In this document: positions 1 through 6,505 of the stretch, piece by piece
Position numbering within the stretch: the first letter of the stretch is position 1
Layout: every line of letters starts with the position of its first letter
From: CAZCTC01 sp964501335
GTDB taxonomy: Bacteria > Chloroflexota > Anaerolineae > B4-G1 > SLSP01
DNA length: 64,000 nt
Assembly (NCBI GenBank): GCA_964501335.1
Contig: CAZCTC010000004.1
Span: forward strand, 1-64,000
Reading direction: 5' to 3'
Made by a program: the position numbers and the translations under genes
The notes under the pieces: generated by a model
The model's database searches: none
What the model was told of the DNA's origin: nothing
The model's input: only the letters and a program-made list of their open reading frames with translations

Positions 1-210
1 TGTGACCGCCCTCGGGGAGATTTTGCATGGCGTGGTCTATTTTCAGGACAGAAGGTCATGCCGGGGGAGCATCCCAAAGGATGAAAATGGATTATCCGGC
101 GCGGTTCCCTGGGGTGAAGCCCCAGGCTACCTTAAGGTCGCCCCTTTGGGGCTGAGAATGCTTAACAAGAAGGCGCCTGCTAATGCGGCGGAGGCAAAAA
201 AAGGGGAAGA

Positions 211-248
211 GGGGAATTTGCACGCCTTCTGAGGCGTGCAAATTCCCC
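211..248. repeat. Perfect 16-bp inverted repeat
   Basis: Left arm 211-226 (GGGGAATTTGCACGCC) pairs perfectly with right arm 233-248 around a 6-base loop. It has the same build as other intergenic hairpins in the window: an A/T-rich outer stem and a GC-rich inner stem. No T-run follows, so it is not a canonical intrinsic terminator. Confidence 0.8.
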
Positions 249-262
249 CAAAAAACAAATCT

Positions 263-300
263 CCCCTTTTCTCCCATCTGCGTCTTTGGGAGAAAAGGGG
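263..300. repeat. Perfect 13-bp inverted repeat
   Basis: Left arm 263-275 (CCCCTTTTCTCCC) pairs perfectly with right arm 288-300 around a 12-base loop. It is more purine/pyrimidine biased than the other hairpins and lies inside the 31-bp direct repeat pair. Confidence 0.7.
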
Positions 301-375
301 GGTAGGGGGGATATGAGGGCCAGCGTGGTCTATTTTCAGGACAGAAGGTCATGAAATGGATTTAAGGGGGAAGAA

Positions 376-1395
376 ATGAAACGGTGGCGATGGCTGGTTA
401 TCGCGGGGGCGGTGGTGATGGTTGGATTGATGTTAACAGTCGGGTCCTGGGGAGGGCGCTTTCCGGGGACCTCGCCGTTGACCTCACCGGGCTTTTCGGT
501 GGTGCCGACGCCGGTGGAAGTGGGGGAACGTTGCCTTTTGTCACGGCCAACTGGATGGGCGAGCTGGACTATTGCCGATGGGCCGACCGCGGTCTATGCG
601 CTCTATCTGGAGGGCGATACTTTGTGGGTCGGTTCCGGGATGGGGGTACGTCGGATGGATGTGCGGACGCGAAGCTATGAGGATTCTTTGCCGGAAAAGA
701 TCGTCCATAATTTTCTTCCGGTGGGGGATGGACGGGTGTGGGCAGCGTCCAACCAGGATCTGCTGTTTTTTGATGGTAACCAGTGGCAGGTGGTGATGAA
801 GGTCATGGGGGTTCAAGAGATGGTGGTGGATGCTCAGGGACAATTGGAGGTGAATGTTACGACGGGGATGCGAAGTTCTTGGGGGCATGTGGGGGATGTC
901 ACATTGCCTCCTACGGACTTAATCCATTTTCAGCCTGGCGAAGGGCCGGGATGGGGTCAGTATGACTGTCAGGCCTGGCCCCGGATGGCGGGGCGTTGGC
1001 GACATTATGGGACGCCCGCCGAGTGTCGGATCATGCAGGCGGCGGAGACGAAGTTGCATGACCTTGGTATCAATCCGAACTGGTTGGAAGTAGGGCCGGA
1101 GGGGGTCTGGTGGATGACGCGGGATCAATGGGGATTGTTGTGGCCTACGGGGGAAAATCAGGTGTGGGAGTCTTTGCCGGTCAGGCTGATTCTTGCATTG
1201 GAGGCGGGCTCTCAGGGCGGGCTCTGGATGGGAACTTATCAGGGGCTGGCTTATTTCGATCCGCAAACCGGAGAGTTGAGCTGGGTGGAGGATGCGGAGC
1301 AGGGAATTCCGATGCGGGTGATTCGTACCCGGGATGGACGGATCTGGTTGGTGCGGAGCGATCGTCTGGTGATGTTTCATCCGGAAGGGCCTTAA
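376..1395 (+). CDS. Secreted or membrane-anchored two-component-regulator propeller protein
   Basis: This looks like a stand-alone beta-propeller of the Reg_prop type. Residues about 5-25 form a hydrophobic signal or anchor after MKRWRW. Blade-like repeats follow: LWVGSGMGVRRMD near residue 83, VWAASNQDLLFFDG near 122, LWMGTYQGLAYFD near 283 and IWLVRSDRLVMFHPEG at the C-terminus. In that family such blades form the extracellular sensor of hybrid histidine kinases, but here no kinase is fused and none lies next door. It may bind a ligand or partner outside the cell. The ATG follows a purine-rich AGGGGGAAG. Family assignment is from blade motifs only; the ligand is unknown. Confidence 0.75.
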   Translation: MKRWRWLVIAGAVVMVGLMLTVGSWGGRFPGTSPLTSPGFSVVPTPVEVGERCLLSRPTGWASWTIADGPTAVYALYLEGDTLWVGSGMGVRRMDVRTRSYEDSLPEKIVHNFLPVGDGRVWAASNQDLLFFDGNQWQVVMKVMGVQEMVVDAQGQLEVNVTTGMRSSWGHVGDVTLPPTDLIHFQPGEGPGWGQYDCQAWPRMAGRWRHYGTPAECRIMQAAETKLHDLGINPNWLEVGPEGVWWMTRDQWGLLWPTGENQVWESLPVRLILALEAGSQGGLWMGTYQGLAYFDPQTGELSWVEDAEQGIPMRVIRTRDGRIWLVRSDRLVMFHPEGP

Positions 1396-1762
1396 GTCGG
1401 TTAGATTCTGCTGCGTGACTGGGGAAAAGCTGAGGAAGATCACTTTCCTTGAAATCAGTTTCCAATACAATGGAATGAGTTGTTCTTTCGTGACTGCTCA
1501 GGGGGAAGGATTTTCTTCTTTTGTTGTCATCCCGCAAACGGCTTTTGTTCGGTTTGAAGCGATGCGCTGGATGGGCAGAGAGTATTAATTTTTTTATTTT
1601 TTCGGCGGCTTCCGAAGGCCGCCGAAGAAATGATTTTCTTTTCCTTGCTGAGTAAGCTGGTTTTTCCTTTTTCCCGCCGCGTTGGTGCATTTCGTTTCAG
1701 GCATGGTGCGGGAGCTATTTCCCGCTAAGTTCACCATCTTATAACCTGAGGAGGGTTCCACT
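1396..1762. other. Intergenic region with one copy of the boxed hairpin element
   Basis: This 367-base gap separates the propeller gene from the aminotransferase operon. It contains one degenerate copy of the dispersed boxed hairpin (1528-1640) and a small hairpin (GCGGGA/TCCCGC) near 1707-1725. A TACAAT at about 1464 could be a -10 box but has no good -35 partner at the right spacing. No gene is visible. Confidence 0.5.
1528..1640 (+). repeat. Boxed hairpin element, degenerate copy
   Basis: It starts with CATCCCGCAAACGG, continues through GATGCGCTGGATGGGCAGAGAG (1561-1582) and a T-rich run, then forms a hairpin with arms TTCGGCGGC (1601-1609) and GCCGCCGAA (1618-1626). Order and spacing match the tandem copies at 5899-6182, but the stem sequence is different while pairing is kept. 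Confidence 0.65.
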
Positions 1763-2833
1763 ATGTACAAAAAGCTGTTCATTCCGGGGCCGACCCATGT
1801 GCGCGAGGAGATTCTGGATGCGCAGACCGAGCCGATGATCGGCCATCGCGCCAAGGAATATTCGGAATTGCAGGCTACGGTGACGCCGAAGCTGCAGCAG
1901 TTGCTTTACACCCAGCAGCCGGTTTTCATTTTCGCTTCGTCCGGGACGGGCGTGATGGAAGGGGCGATCCGCCAGGCTTCTAAGAAACGCGTTTTGATTA
2001 CGGTTTGCGGCGCTTTCTCGCTGCGCTGGTATGAGATTGCGGTGGGCAATGGAATTCCTTGCGACAAGATCGAGATCCCCTGGAATGAGGGATTTACCCC
2101 GGAGATGGTGGATGAGGCGCTCAGCAAAGGCGATTACGATGCGCTGACGCTGACGATGAATGAGACTTCGACCGGGGTGATGAATCCGGTCAAGGAAATC
2201 GCGGCGATGGTGCACGAGAAGTATCCCGAGGTGTTGATCCTGGTGGATGCGGTTTCCTGTATGGCCGGGGCGAAGATTGAGTTCGATGCCTGGGGCCTGG
2301 ATGTGGTGCTGGCCAGCTCTCAGAAGTGCTTTGCGCTGCCACCGGGATTGACGGTCTGCGCGGTGAGCCAGCGGGCGCTGGATCGCGCGAAGGAGATCCC
2401 CAACCGCGGCTATTATTTCGACTTTGTCGATATGCACAAGTATTATCTGAAGAATCAAACCCCGGCGACCCCGGCAATCAGCCTGATCTATGCTTTGAAC
2501 AAGCAGATGGACGATATTCTGGCCGAAGGGCTGGAGAACCGCTGGGCGCGCCATGCCGAAATGGCGAAGATCGTGCAGGATTGGACCCGCAAGCATTGGG
2601 GACTCTATGCCGATGAAAAGTTCCTCTCCCTGACCGTTACGACGGCCAACAATACCCGCGGCATCAGCGTCTCGGATCTGAACAAGGAACTGGGCAAGCG
2701 CGGGGCGGCGATCTCCAACGGCTACGGCGATTTGAAGGAAAAGACTTTCCGGATTGCTCACATGGGCGATCTGACGGTCGACGATATCAAGTGGCTGTTG
2801 GCGCAGATCGACGAGATTTTGGGGCTGGAATAG
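1763..2833 (+). CDS. Class V aminotransferase, serine-glyoxylate / alanine-glyoxylate type
   Basis: PLP-dependent aminotransferase of fold type I, 356 residues, the usual length for the family. The N-terminus MYKKLFIPGPTHVREEIL and the motif SSQKCFALPPG place it in the serine-pyruvate/alanine-glyoxylate group; Lys188 in that motif should form the Schiff base. It transfers an amino group between serine or alanine and an oxo-acid in the cytoplasm. It starts after a GAGGAGG-type ribosome site and is followed 12 bases later by a phosphoglycerate dehydrogenase gene. Together they could run the phosphorylated serine route, with this enzyme standing in for phosphoserine aminotransferase, or glyoxylate/serine interconversion. 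Family is firm; substrate is inference. Confidence 0.92.
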   Translation: MYKKLFIPGPTHVREEILDAQTEPMIGHRAKEYSELQATVTPKLQQLLYTQQPVFIFASSGTGVMEGAIRQASKKRVLITVCGAFSLRWYEIAVGNGIPCDKIEIPWNEGFTPEMVDEALSKGDYDALTLTMNETSTGVMNPVKEIAAMVHEKYPEVLILVDAVSCMAGAKIEFDAWGLDVVLASSQKCFALPPGLTVCAVSQRALDRAKEIPNRGYYFDFVDMHKYYLKNQTPATPAISLIYALNKQMDDILAEGLENRWARHAEMAKIVQDWTRKHWGLYADEKFLSLTVTTANNTRGISVSDLNKELGKRGAAISNGYGDLKEKTFRIAHMGDLTVDDIKWLLAQIDEILGLE

Positions 2834-2845
2834 GGAGAAGCAGGC

Positions 2846-3760
2846 ATGGCGAAACTGTTGATTTGCGATCCGGTGGATGCGGCGGCGGTGGAAGCGATGC
2901 GGGCGGCGGGCCTCGAAGTCGATGTCCGCGATACGATTTCTCCTGAGGATCTGGAGCTGGCGATCGGCGAGTATGACGGGATGGTGGTGCGCAGCCGCAC
3001 CAAGGTTCGCCAGCCGTTGATCGACAAGGCGACCAATCTGAAGTTGATTGTGCGCGGCGGCGTGGGATTGGATACGATCGATGCCGACTATGCGCGCAGC
3101 AAGGGGATCAAAGTGCTCAATACGCCGCGGGCCAATTCGGCGGCGGTGGCGGAGCTGGTGTTGGGGATGATGCTGACGCTGGCGCGGCATATTACCGTGG
3201 CGGATGCGACGATGAAGGCCGGCAAGTGGGAAAAGAAGAATCTGGAAGGGACCGAGATCGCCGGCAAGACGCTGGGACTGGTCGGTTTCGGCCGGATCGG
3301 GCAGCTGCTGGCGCACAAGGCGGTGGCGCTGGGCATGGATGTCATCGCTTACGATCCTTTTGTCACGGTGCAGTCCGAGGGCGTGCATCCCGCGAGTCTG
3401 GAGGATGTGCTGCGGCAATCCGATTACATCAGTTTGCATGTGCCGGGCGGCGAAGGGACGAAGGGGTTGATCGGGGCGGCGCAGTTCGCGATGATGAAGA
3501 AGAGCGCCTATCTGGTCAATGCGGCCCGCGGCGGGGTGGTGGATGAAGCGGCGCTCTATGAGGCGCTGTCGAGCGGCCAGATTGCCGGCGCGGCGACCGA
3601 TGTCTACAGCGAAGAGCCGCCCAAGAGCGAGGCGTCGGCGAAGTTGATTGCGCTGCCCAATCTGGTGGCGTTGCCGCACCTGGGCGCTTCGACGCGGGAA
3701 GCGTTGGAGCGGGTGGGCGGCGAGGTGGCCGATCTCGTGATCGAGCACATGGCGAAGTAA
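2846..3760 (+). CDS. serA: D-3-phosphoglycerate dehydrogenase, short form
   Basis: NAD-dependent 2-hydroxyacid dehydrogenase. It oxidises 3-phosphoglycerate to 3-phosphohydroxypyruvate, the first step of serine synthesis. The Rossmann motif LGLVGFGRIG, the catalytic Arg in VNAARGGVVDE, the Glu in TDVYSEEPP and the His in ALPHLGAST are all visible. At 304 residues it ends after the catalytic core and lacks the C-terminal ACT regulatory domain of long forms, so serine feedback through ACT is unlikely. It lies between the aminotransferase and the DUF1015 gene with 12-base gaps, as one operon. Other 2-hydroxyacid specificities cannot be excluded, but the neighbour supports serine metabolism. Confidence 0.9.
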   Translation: MAKLLICDPVDAAAVEAMRAAGLEVDVRDTISPEDLELAIGEYDGMVVRSRTKVRQPLIDKATNLKLIVRGGVGLDTIDADYARSKGIKVLNTPRANSAAVAELVLGMMLTLARHITVADATMKAGKWEKKNLEGTEIAGKTLGLVGFGRIGQLLAHKAVALGMDVIAYDPFVTVQSEGVHPASLEDVLRQSDYISLHVPGGEGTKGLIGAAQFAMMKKSAYLVNAARGGVVDEAALYEALSSGQIAGAATDVYSEEPPKSEASAKLIALPNLVALPHLGASTREALERVGGEVADLVIEHMAK

Positions 3761-3772
3761 GAGAGAGCGAAC

Positions 3773-5095
3773 ATGGCCAACATTCGACCTTTTCGCGGCA
3801 TTCGTTATAACCCCGGGAAGATCACGGATCTCTCGGATGTGATTACTCAGCCGTATGACCGGATCCACGATCCGGAGCAGGCGGCTTACTATGCGCTGAA
3901 TCCGTACAACTTTGTGCGGATCGATATGGGGCTGAAGCAGCCGGATGAGGCAGACAACAATGTCTACACCCGGGCCCGCGCTTATGCGCAGACCTGGATG
4001 GCGGAAGGCGTGTTGCTGCGGGAGCCGAAGCCGGTGATCTATGTGTTGGAGCAGGTTTCCACGGCGCCCAACGGTAAGACTTACTGCCGGCGCGGGTTTA
4101 CGGCGGCGTTGGAGCTGACGACCTTCGAGGAAGGGGTCATTTTGCCGCACGAGCGGACGTTGAGCGGCCCGAAGGCCGATCGGTTGAACCTCACCGAGGC
4201 GACGAAGACGGCCTGGGGGCATATCTTCATCCTTTACCCGGATGCGGAGAATGAGATCAATGGGCTGCTGGAACCTTATCTGGCGAGCCATGAACCGTTC
4301 AAGGCGCACGAGCAAGTGATCGAGCCGACGGTGGAGCAGCGTTTCTGGGTGGTCGATGATCCGCAGCTGGTGGAGGCGGTGACGAAGGCCATGGAGCCGA
4401 AGCGGAATCTGATCATTGCCGACGGGCATCATCGCTATGAGACGGCGCTGAATTACCGGGAGGCGATGCGGGCGCAGCAGCCCGATGCGCCGGCCGATGC
4501 GGCTTTCAACTATGTGCTGGCGACTTTCGTCAGCATGAGCGATCCGGGTCTGGTGATTTTGCCGACCCACCGGCTGATCCATTCCTTTACGGCGATGACC
4601 AGCGATGCGGTGTTGAAGGCGTTGGAAGCAGATTTCGATATCCTGCCGGTGGACAACCGGTCGGTGTTGGAGGCGGAATTGCTTAAGGCGACGCCGGAGC
4701 AGCTGCGCTTTGGTTTCTACGATGGGCGTTACTTTGTGTTGACGCTGCGGTCGTTGGAGACGATGGCGAAGATTACGCCGGAGCGGGCGGAATCCTGGCG
4801 GGCGCTGGATGTGGCCGTGCTGCATGAGGCGATCCTGGAGCATGTGATGGGGCTGAGCAAGGAGAGCGTGGCGAAGCAGGAGAACCTGCGCTATCTGCGC
4901 GATGCCAATGCCGGCTACGCGGCGGTGGATCAGGGGGAGGCGAACTTCCTCTTTTTGATCAATCCAACGCGGATGGATCAGGTGCGGGATTGTACGGAGG
5001 CCGGTGAGAAGATGCCTCAGAAGTCGACCGACTTCTATCCCAAGGTGATCAGTGGGTTGGTGGCGCTGCCGCTGACCGGTAAGATCGGAGAGTAA
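3773..5095 (+). CDS. DUF1015 family protein
   Basis: Conserved protein of 440 residues, recognised as DUF1015 by the N-terminus (IRPFRGIRYNP then VITQPYDRI) and the central motif ADGHHRYETALNYRE. It is cytoplasmic with no signal or membrane segment. The biochemical role of the family is not established to my knowledge. It is translated 12 bases after serA, and family members often travel with serA and class V aminotransferase genes, which suggests a part in serine or one-carbon metabolism. The His-His-Arg motif may mark an active or metal site; that is inference. Confidence 0.88.
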   Translation: MANIRPFRGIRYNPGKITDLSDVITQPYDRIHDPEQAAYYALNPYNFVRIDMGLKQPDEADNNVYTRARAYAQTWMAEGVLLREPKPVIYVLEQVSTAPNGKTYCRRGFTAALELTTFEEGVILPHERTLSGPKADRLNLTEATKTAWGHIFILYPDAENEINGLLEPYLASHEPFKAHEQVIEPTVEQRFWVVDDPQLVEAVTKAMEPKRNLIIADGHHRYETALNYREAMRAQQPDAPADAAFNYVLATFVSMSDPGLVILPTHRLIHSFTAMTSDAVLKALEADFDILPVDNRSVLEAELLKATPEQLRFGFYDGRYFVLTLRSLETMAKITPERAESWRALDVAVLHEAILEHVMGLSKESVAKQENLRYLRDANAGYAAVDQGEANFLFLINPTRMDQVRDCTEAGEKMPQKSTDFYPKVISGLVALPLTGKIGE

Positions 5096-5105
5096 ATTTT
5101 TTTGC

Positions 5106-5142
5106 TTTATTTTTGCGCGCCGCCGCGGCGCGCAAAAATAAA
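5106..5142. repeat. Perfect 17-bp hairpin
   Basis: Left arm 5106-5122 and right arm 5126-5142 pair perfectly around a 3-base loop. The outer stem is TTTATTTTT/AAAAATAAA and the inner stem GCGCGCCG. It lies 11 bases after the DUF1015 stop. The A-run on the 3' side is within the stem rather than a U-run after it, so it is not a standard intrinsic terminator, though it may protect the 3' end of the operon mRNA. Confidence 0.8.
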
Positions 5143-5150
5143 AATCAAAT

Positions 5151-5190
5151 ATTTCGCGCGCTGCCCTCATTGAGGGCGGCGCGCGAATTC
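5151..5190. repeat. Compound hairpin
   Basis: Outer arms TTCGCGCGC (5153-5161) and GCGCGCGAA (5179-5187) enclose an inner palindrome GCCCTCA/TGAGGGC (5163-5177). It follows the previous hairpin by 8 bases and ends about 20 bases before the HAD phosphatase ATG. Confidence 0.75.
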
Positions 5191-5210
5191 TAAAAAAGGC
5201 AGGAATTTCT

Positions 5211-5870
5211 ATGATGACAGCAAAGTTACCGGTGCAGTTGATCATTTTTGATCTGGACGATACGTTGTATTCCCAATCTTTGGGGCTGTTTGCCGAGGTG
5301 CGGGTGCGGATTGAAGGGTGGTTGATGCGGACCCTGAACCTTTCCCTGGAGGAGGCGCAGGCGCGGCGGGCCCAATATTTCAAGCAGTACGGCACGACGC
5401 TGGCGGGATTGCAACAGAACTATCCCGATTTCGATCTGGAGGGCTATCTGGATTTTGTCCATGATGCACCGATTGAGGCTTATTTGCATCCTGATCCGGC
5501 TCTGGCGGCGATGTTGGAGCGGTTGCCGGGGCGGAAGGCCATTTTTACCAATTCGACGCGGTTGTGGGCGGAGCGTTCGGTGGCCAGTTTGGGGATTGCG
5601 GGCTATTTTGACGAGATTCTGGATATTCGGGCGGTGGATTATCGACCGAAGCCGCGGGTGGATTCTTATGCGCGGGCGCTGGAGTTGTTGGGGACGCCGG
5701 GCGAGGTCTGTGCGATGTTGGACGATCAGCCGCGTAATTTGCAGGCCGGGGCGACGTTGGGGATGCGGACGATTTTGGTGCGGCCGGACGGCCAGGTGGG
5801 GGAGGGGGTGGATGCGGCGGTGGCGACGGTTTTGGAGGCGGAGCCCATTCTTTTGCAGTGGGTGCGGTAG
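5211..5870 (+). CDS. HAD-family pyrimidine 5'-nucleotidase-like phosphatase
   Basis: Haloacid dehalogenase superfamily enzyme of 219 residues. Motif I is FDLDDTLYS (nucleophile Asp14, acid/base Asp16), motif II is the Thr/Ser of FTNSTRLWAE, the Lys of YRPKP is motif III, and MLDDQPRNL is motif IV. A helical cap lies between motifs I and II, as in the SDT1/PHM8-like nucleotidase group. Likely reaction: hydrolysis of a nucleoside monophosphate or another small phosphoester in the cytoplasm. The ATG follows AAAAAAGGCAGG. It stands alone between the hairpin pair and the repeat array. Substrate is uncertain. Confidence 0.85.
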   Translation: MMTAKLPVQLIIFDLDDTLYSQSLGLFAEVRVRIEGWLMRTLNLSLEEAQARRAQYFKQYGTTLAGLQQNYPDFDLEGYLDFVHDAPIEAYLHPDPALAAMLERLPGRKAIFTNSTRLWAERSVASLGIAGYFDEILDIRAVDYRPKPRVDSYARALELLGTPGEVCAMLDDQPRNLQAGATLGMRTILVRPDGQVGEGVDAAVATVLEAEPILLQWVR

Positions 5871-5898
5871 CGCTTTTCCCGGGCGGGGCATGGTTTGC

Positions 5899-6411
5899 GT
5901 CCCGCCAGGGGCAATTGCCGGGGTTGAGGCGCCGCGCTGGATGGGGGGAGAGAGTTTTTTTATTTATGTTTTCGCACGCCTCAGAAGGCGTGCGAAAACA
6001 TGGGCTTTTTTTCCTCGATTTGTGGGGTGGGTATTTTTGTGTCCCGCAAGGGGCAATTGCCGGGGTTGAGGCGCCGCGCTGGATGGGGGGAGAGAGTTTT
6101 TTTATTTATGTTTTCGCACGCCTCAGAAGGCGTGCGAAAACATGGGCTTTTTTTCCTCGATTTGTGGGGTGGGTATTTTTGTGTCCNNNNNNNNNNNNNN
6201 NNNNNNNNNNNNNNNNNNNNNNNNNNNNNNNNNNNNNNNNNNNNNNNNNNNNNNNNNNNNNNNNNNNNNNNNNNNNNNNNNNNNNNTGACAGTGCGAAAA
6301 CATGGGCTTTTTTTCCTCGATTTGTGGGGTGGGTATTTTTGCGTCCCGCAAGGGGCATTTGCCGGGTTTGAGGCGCCGCGCCGTGCGAAGCAGGGGGAGA
6401 GCGTAATTTTT
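5899..6411 (+). repeat. Tandem array of a 142-bp boxed hairpin unit
   Basis: Units begin with GTCCCGC at 5899, 6041 and 6183, a spacing of exactly 142. Each carries GGGGCAATTGCCGGGGTTG, GCGCCGCGCTGGATGGGGGG, AGAGAG, a T-rich run, a perfect 15-bp hairpin (5966-5980 with 5987-6001; second copy 6108-6122 with 6129-6143), then GGGCTTTTTTTCCTCG. The first two units are nearly identical. The third is cut by the N gap. A fourth, changed unit starts at 6343 and loses its hairpin. This array probably caused the assembly break. Confidence 0.9.
6187..6286. other. Assembly gap (100 N)
   Basis: Exactly 100 N, the usual placeholder for a scaffold gap of unknown size. It lies inside the 142-bp repeat array, so the true copy number is unknown. 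The bases just after it (TGACAGTGCGAAAACAT) rejoin the repeat in the right arm of a hairpin. Confidence 0.98.
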
Positions 6412-6440
6412 TTGACGGGGTTTTTTTATTGGGTTATACT
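6412..6440 (+). promoter_or_regulatory. Sigma-70-like promoter of the signalling island
   Basis: TTGACG (6412-6417), 17-base spacer, TATACT (6435-6440), about 65 bases before the kinase ATG. The -35 box lies directly at the edge of the last degenerate repeat unit, in its T-rich tail. Confidence 0.65.
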
Positions 6441-6505
6441 TTGGTCTAAATGGCACGGCTACGGTTTAAGGCAGCGGTCAGGAAGGGTAAGAGGTGGACA
6501 GCGCT

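Larger units (their letters stand above)
30..353. repeat. Pair of 31-bp direct repeats enclosing two hairpins
   Basis: The same 31 bases, starting GCGTGGTCTATTTTCAGG and ending AAGGTCATG, occur at 30-60 and 323-353 with no mismatch by eye. The 262 bases between them contain two hairpins. The second copy ends 22 bases before the ATG of the propeller protein. This could be a small repeated element or duplicated upstream sequence. I see no transposase. Confidence 0.75.
1..375. other. Non-coding hairpin-rich region before the first gene
   Basis: No convincing coding sequence is visible in this stretch. A short open frame at 2-232 crosses a hairpin and resembles no family I recognise. The region holds a 31-bp direct repeat (30-60 and 323-353) and two perfect inverted repeats (211-248 and 263-300). 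It looks like repeat-rich intergenic DNA. Confidence 0.6.

Noticed and set aside
2..232. Short + strand open frame at the window start
   Set aside because: It runs into a perfect hairpin, has no recognisable domain and overlaps repeat sequence.
1739..5395. Very long open frame on the - strand opposite the serine operon
   Set aside because: It lies antisense to three clear genes on the + strand, is extremely rich in Arg, His and Leu, and shows no domain. It is an effect of codon bias on the real strand.
5899..6411. CRISPR array
   Set aside because: Units are 142 bases, nearly identical throughout and contain a hairpin; there are no short repeats with unique spacers and no cas gene.
5899..6411. 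Insertion sequence or transposon
   Set aside because: No transposase frame, no terminal inverted repeats around a cargo. The array is better described as a non-coding tandem repeat.
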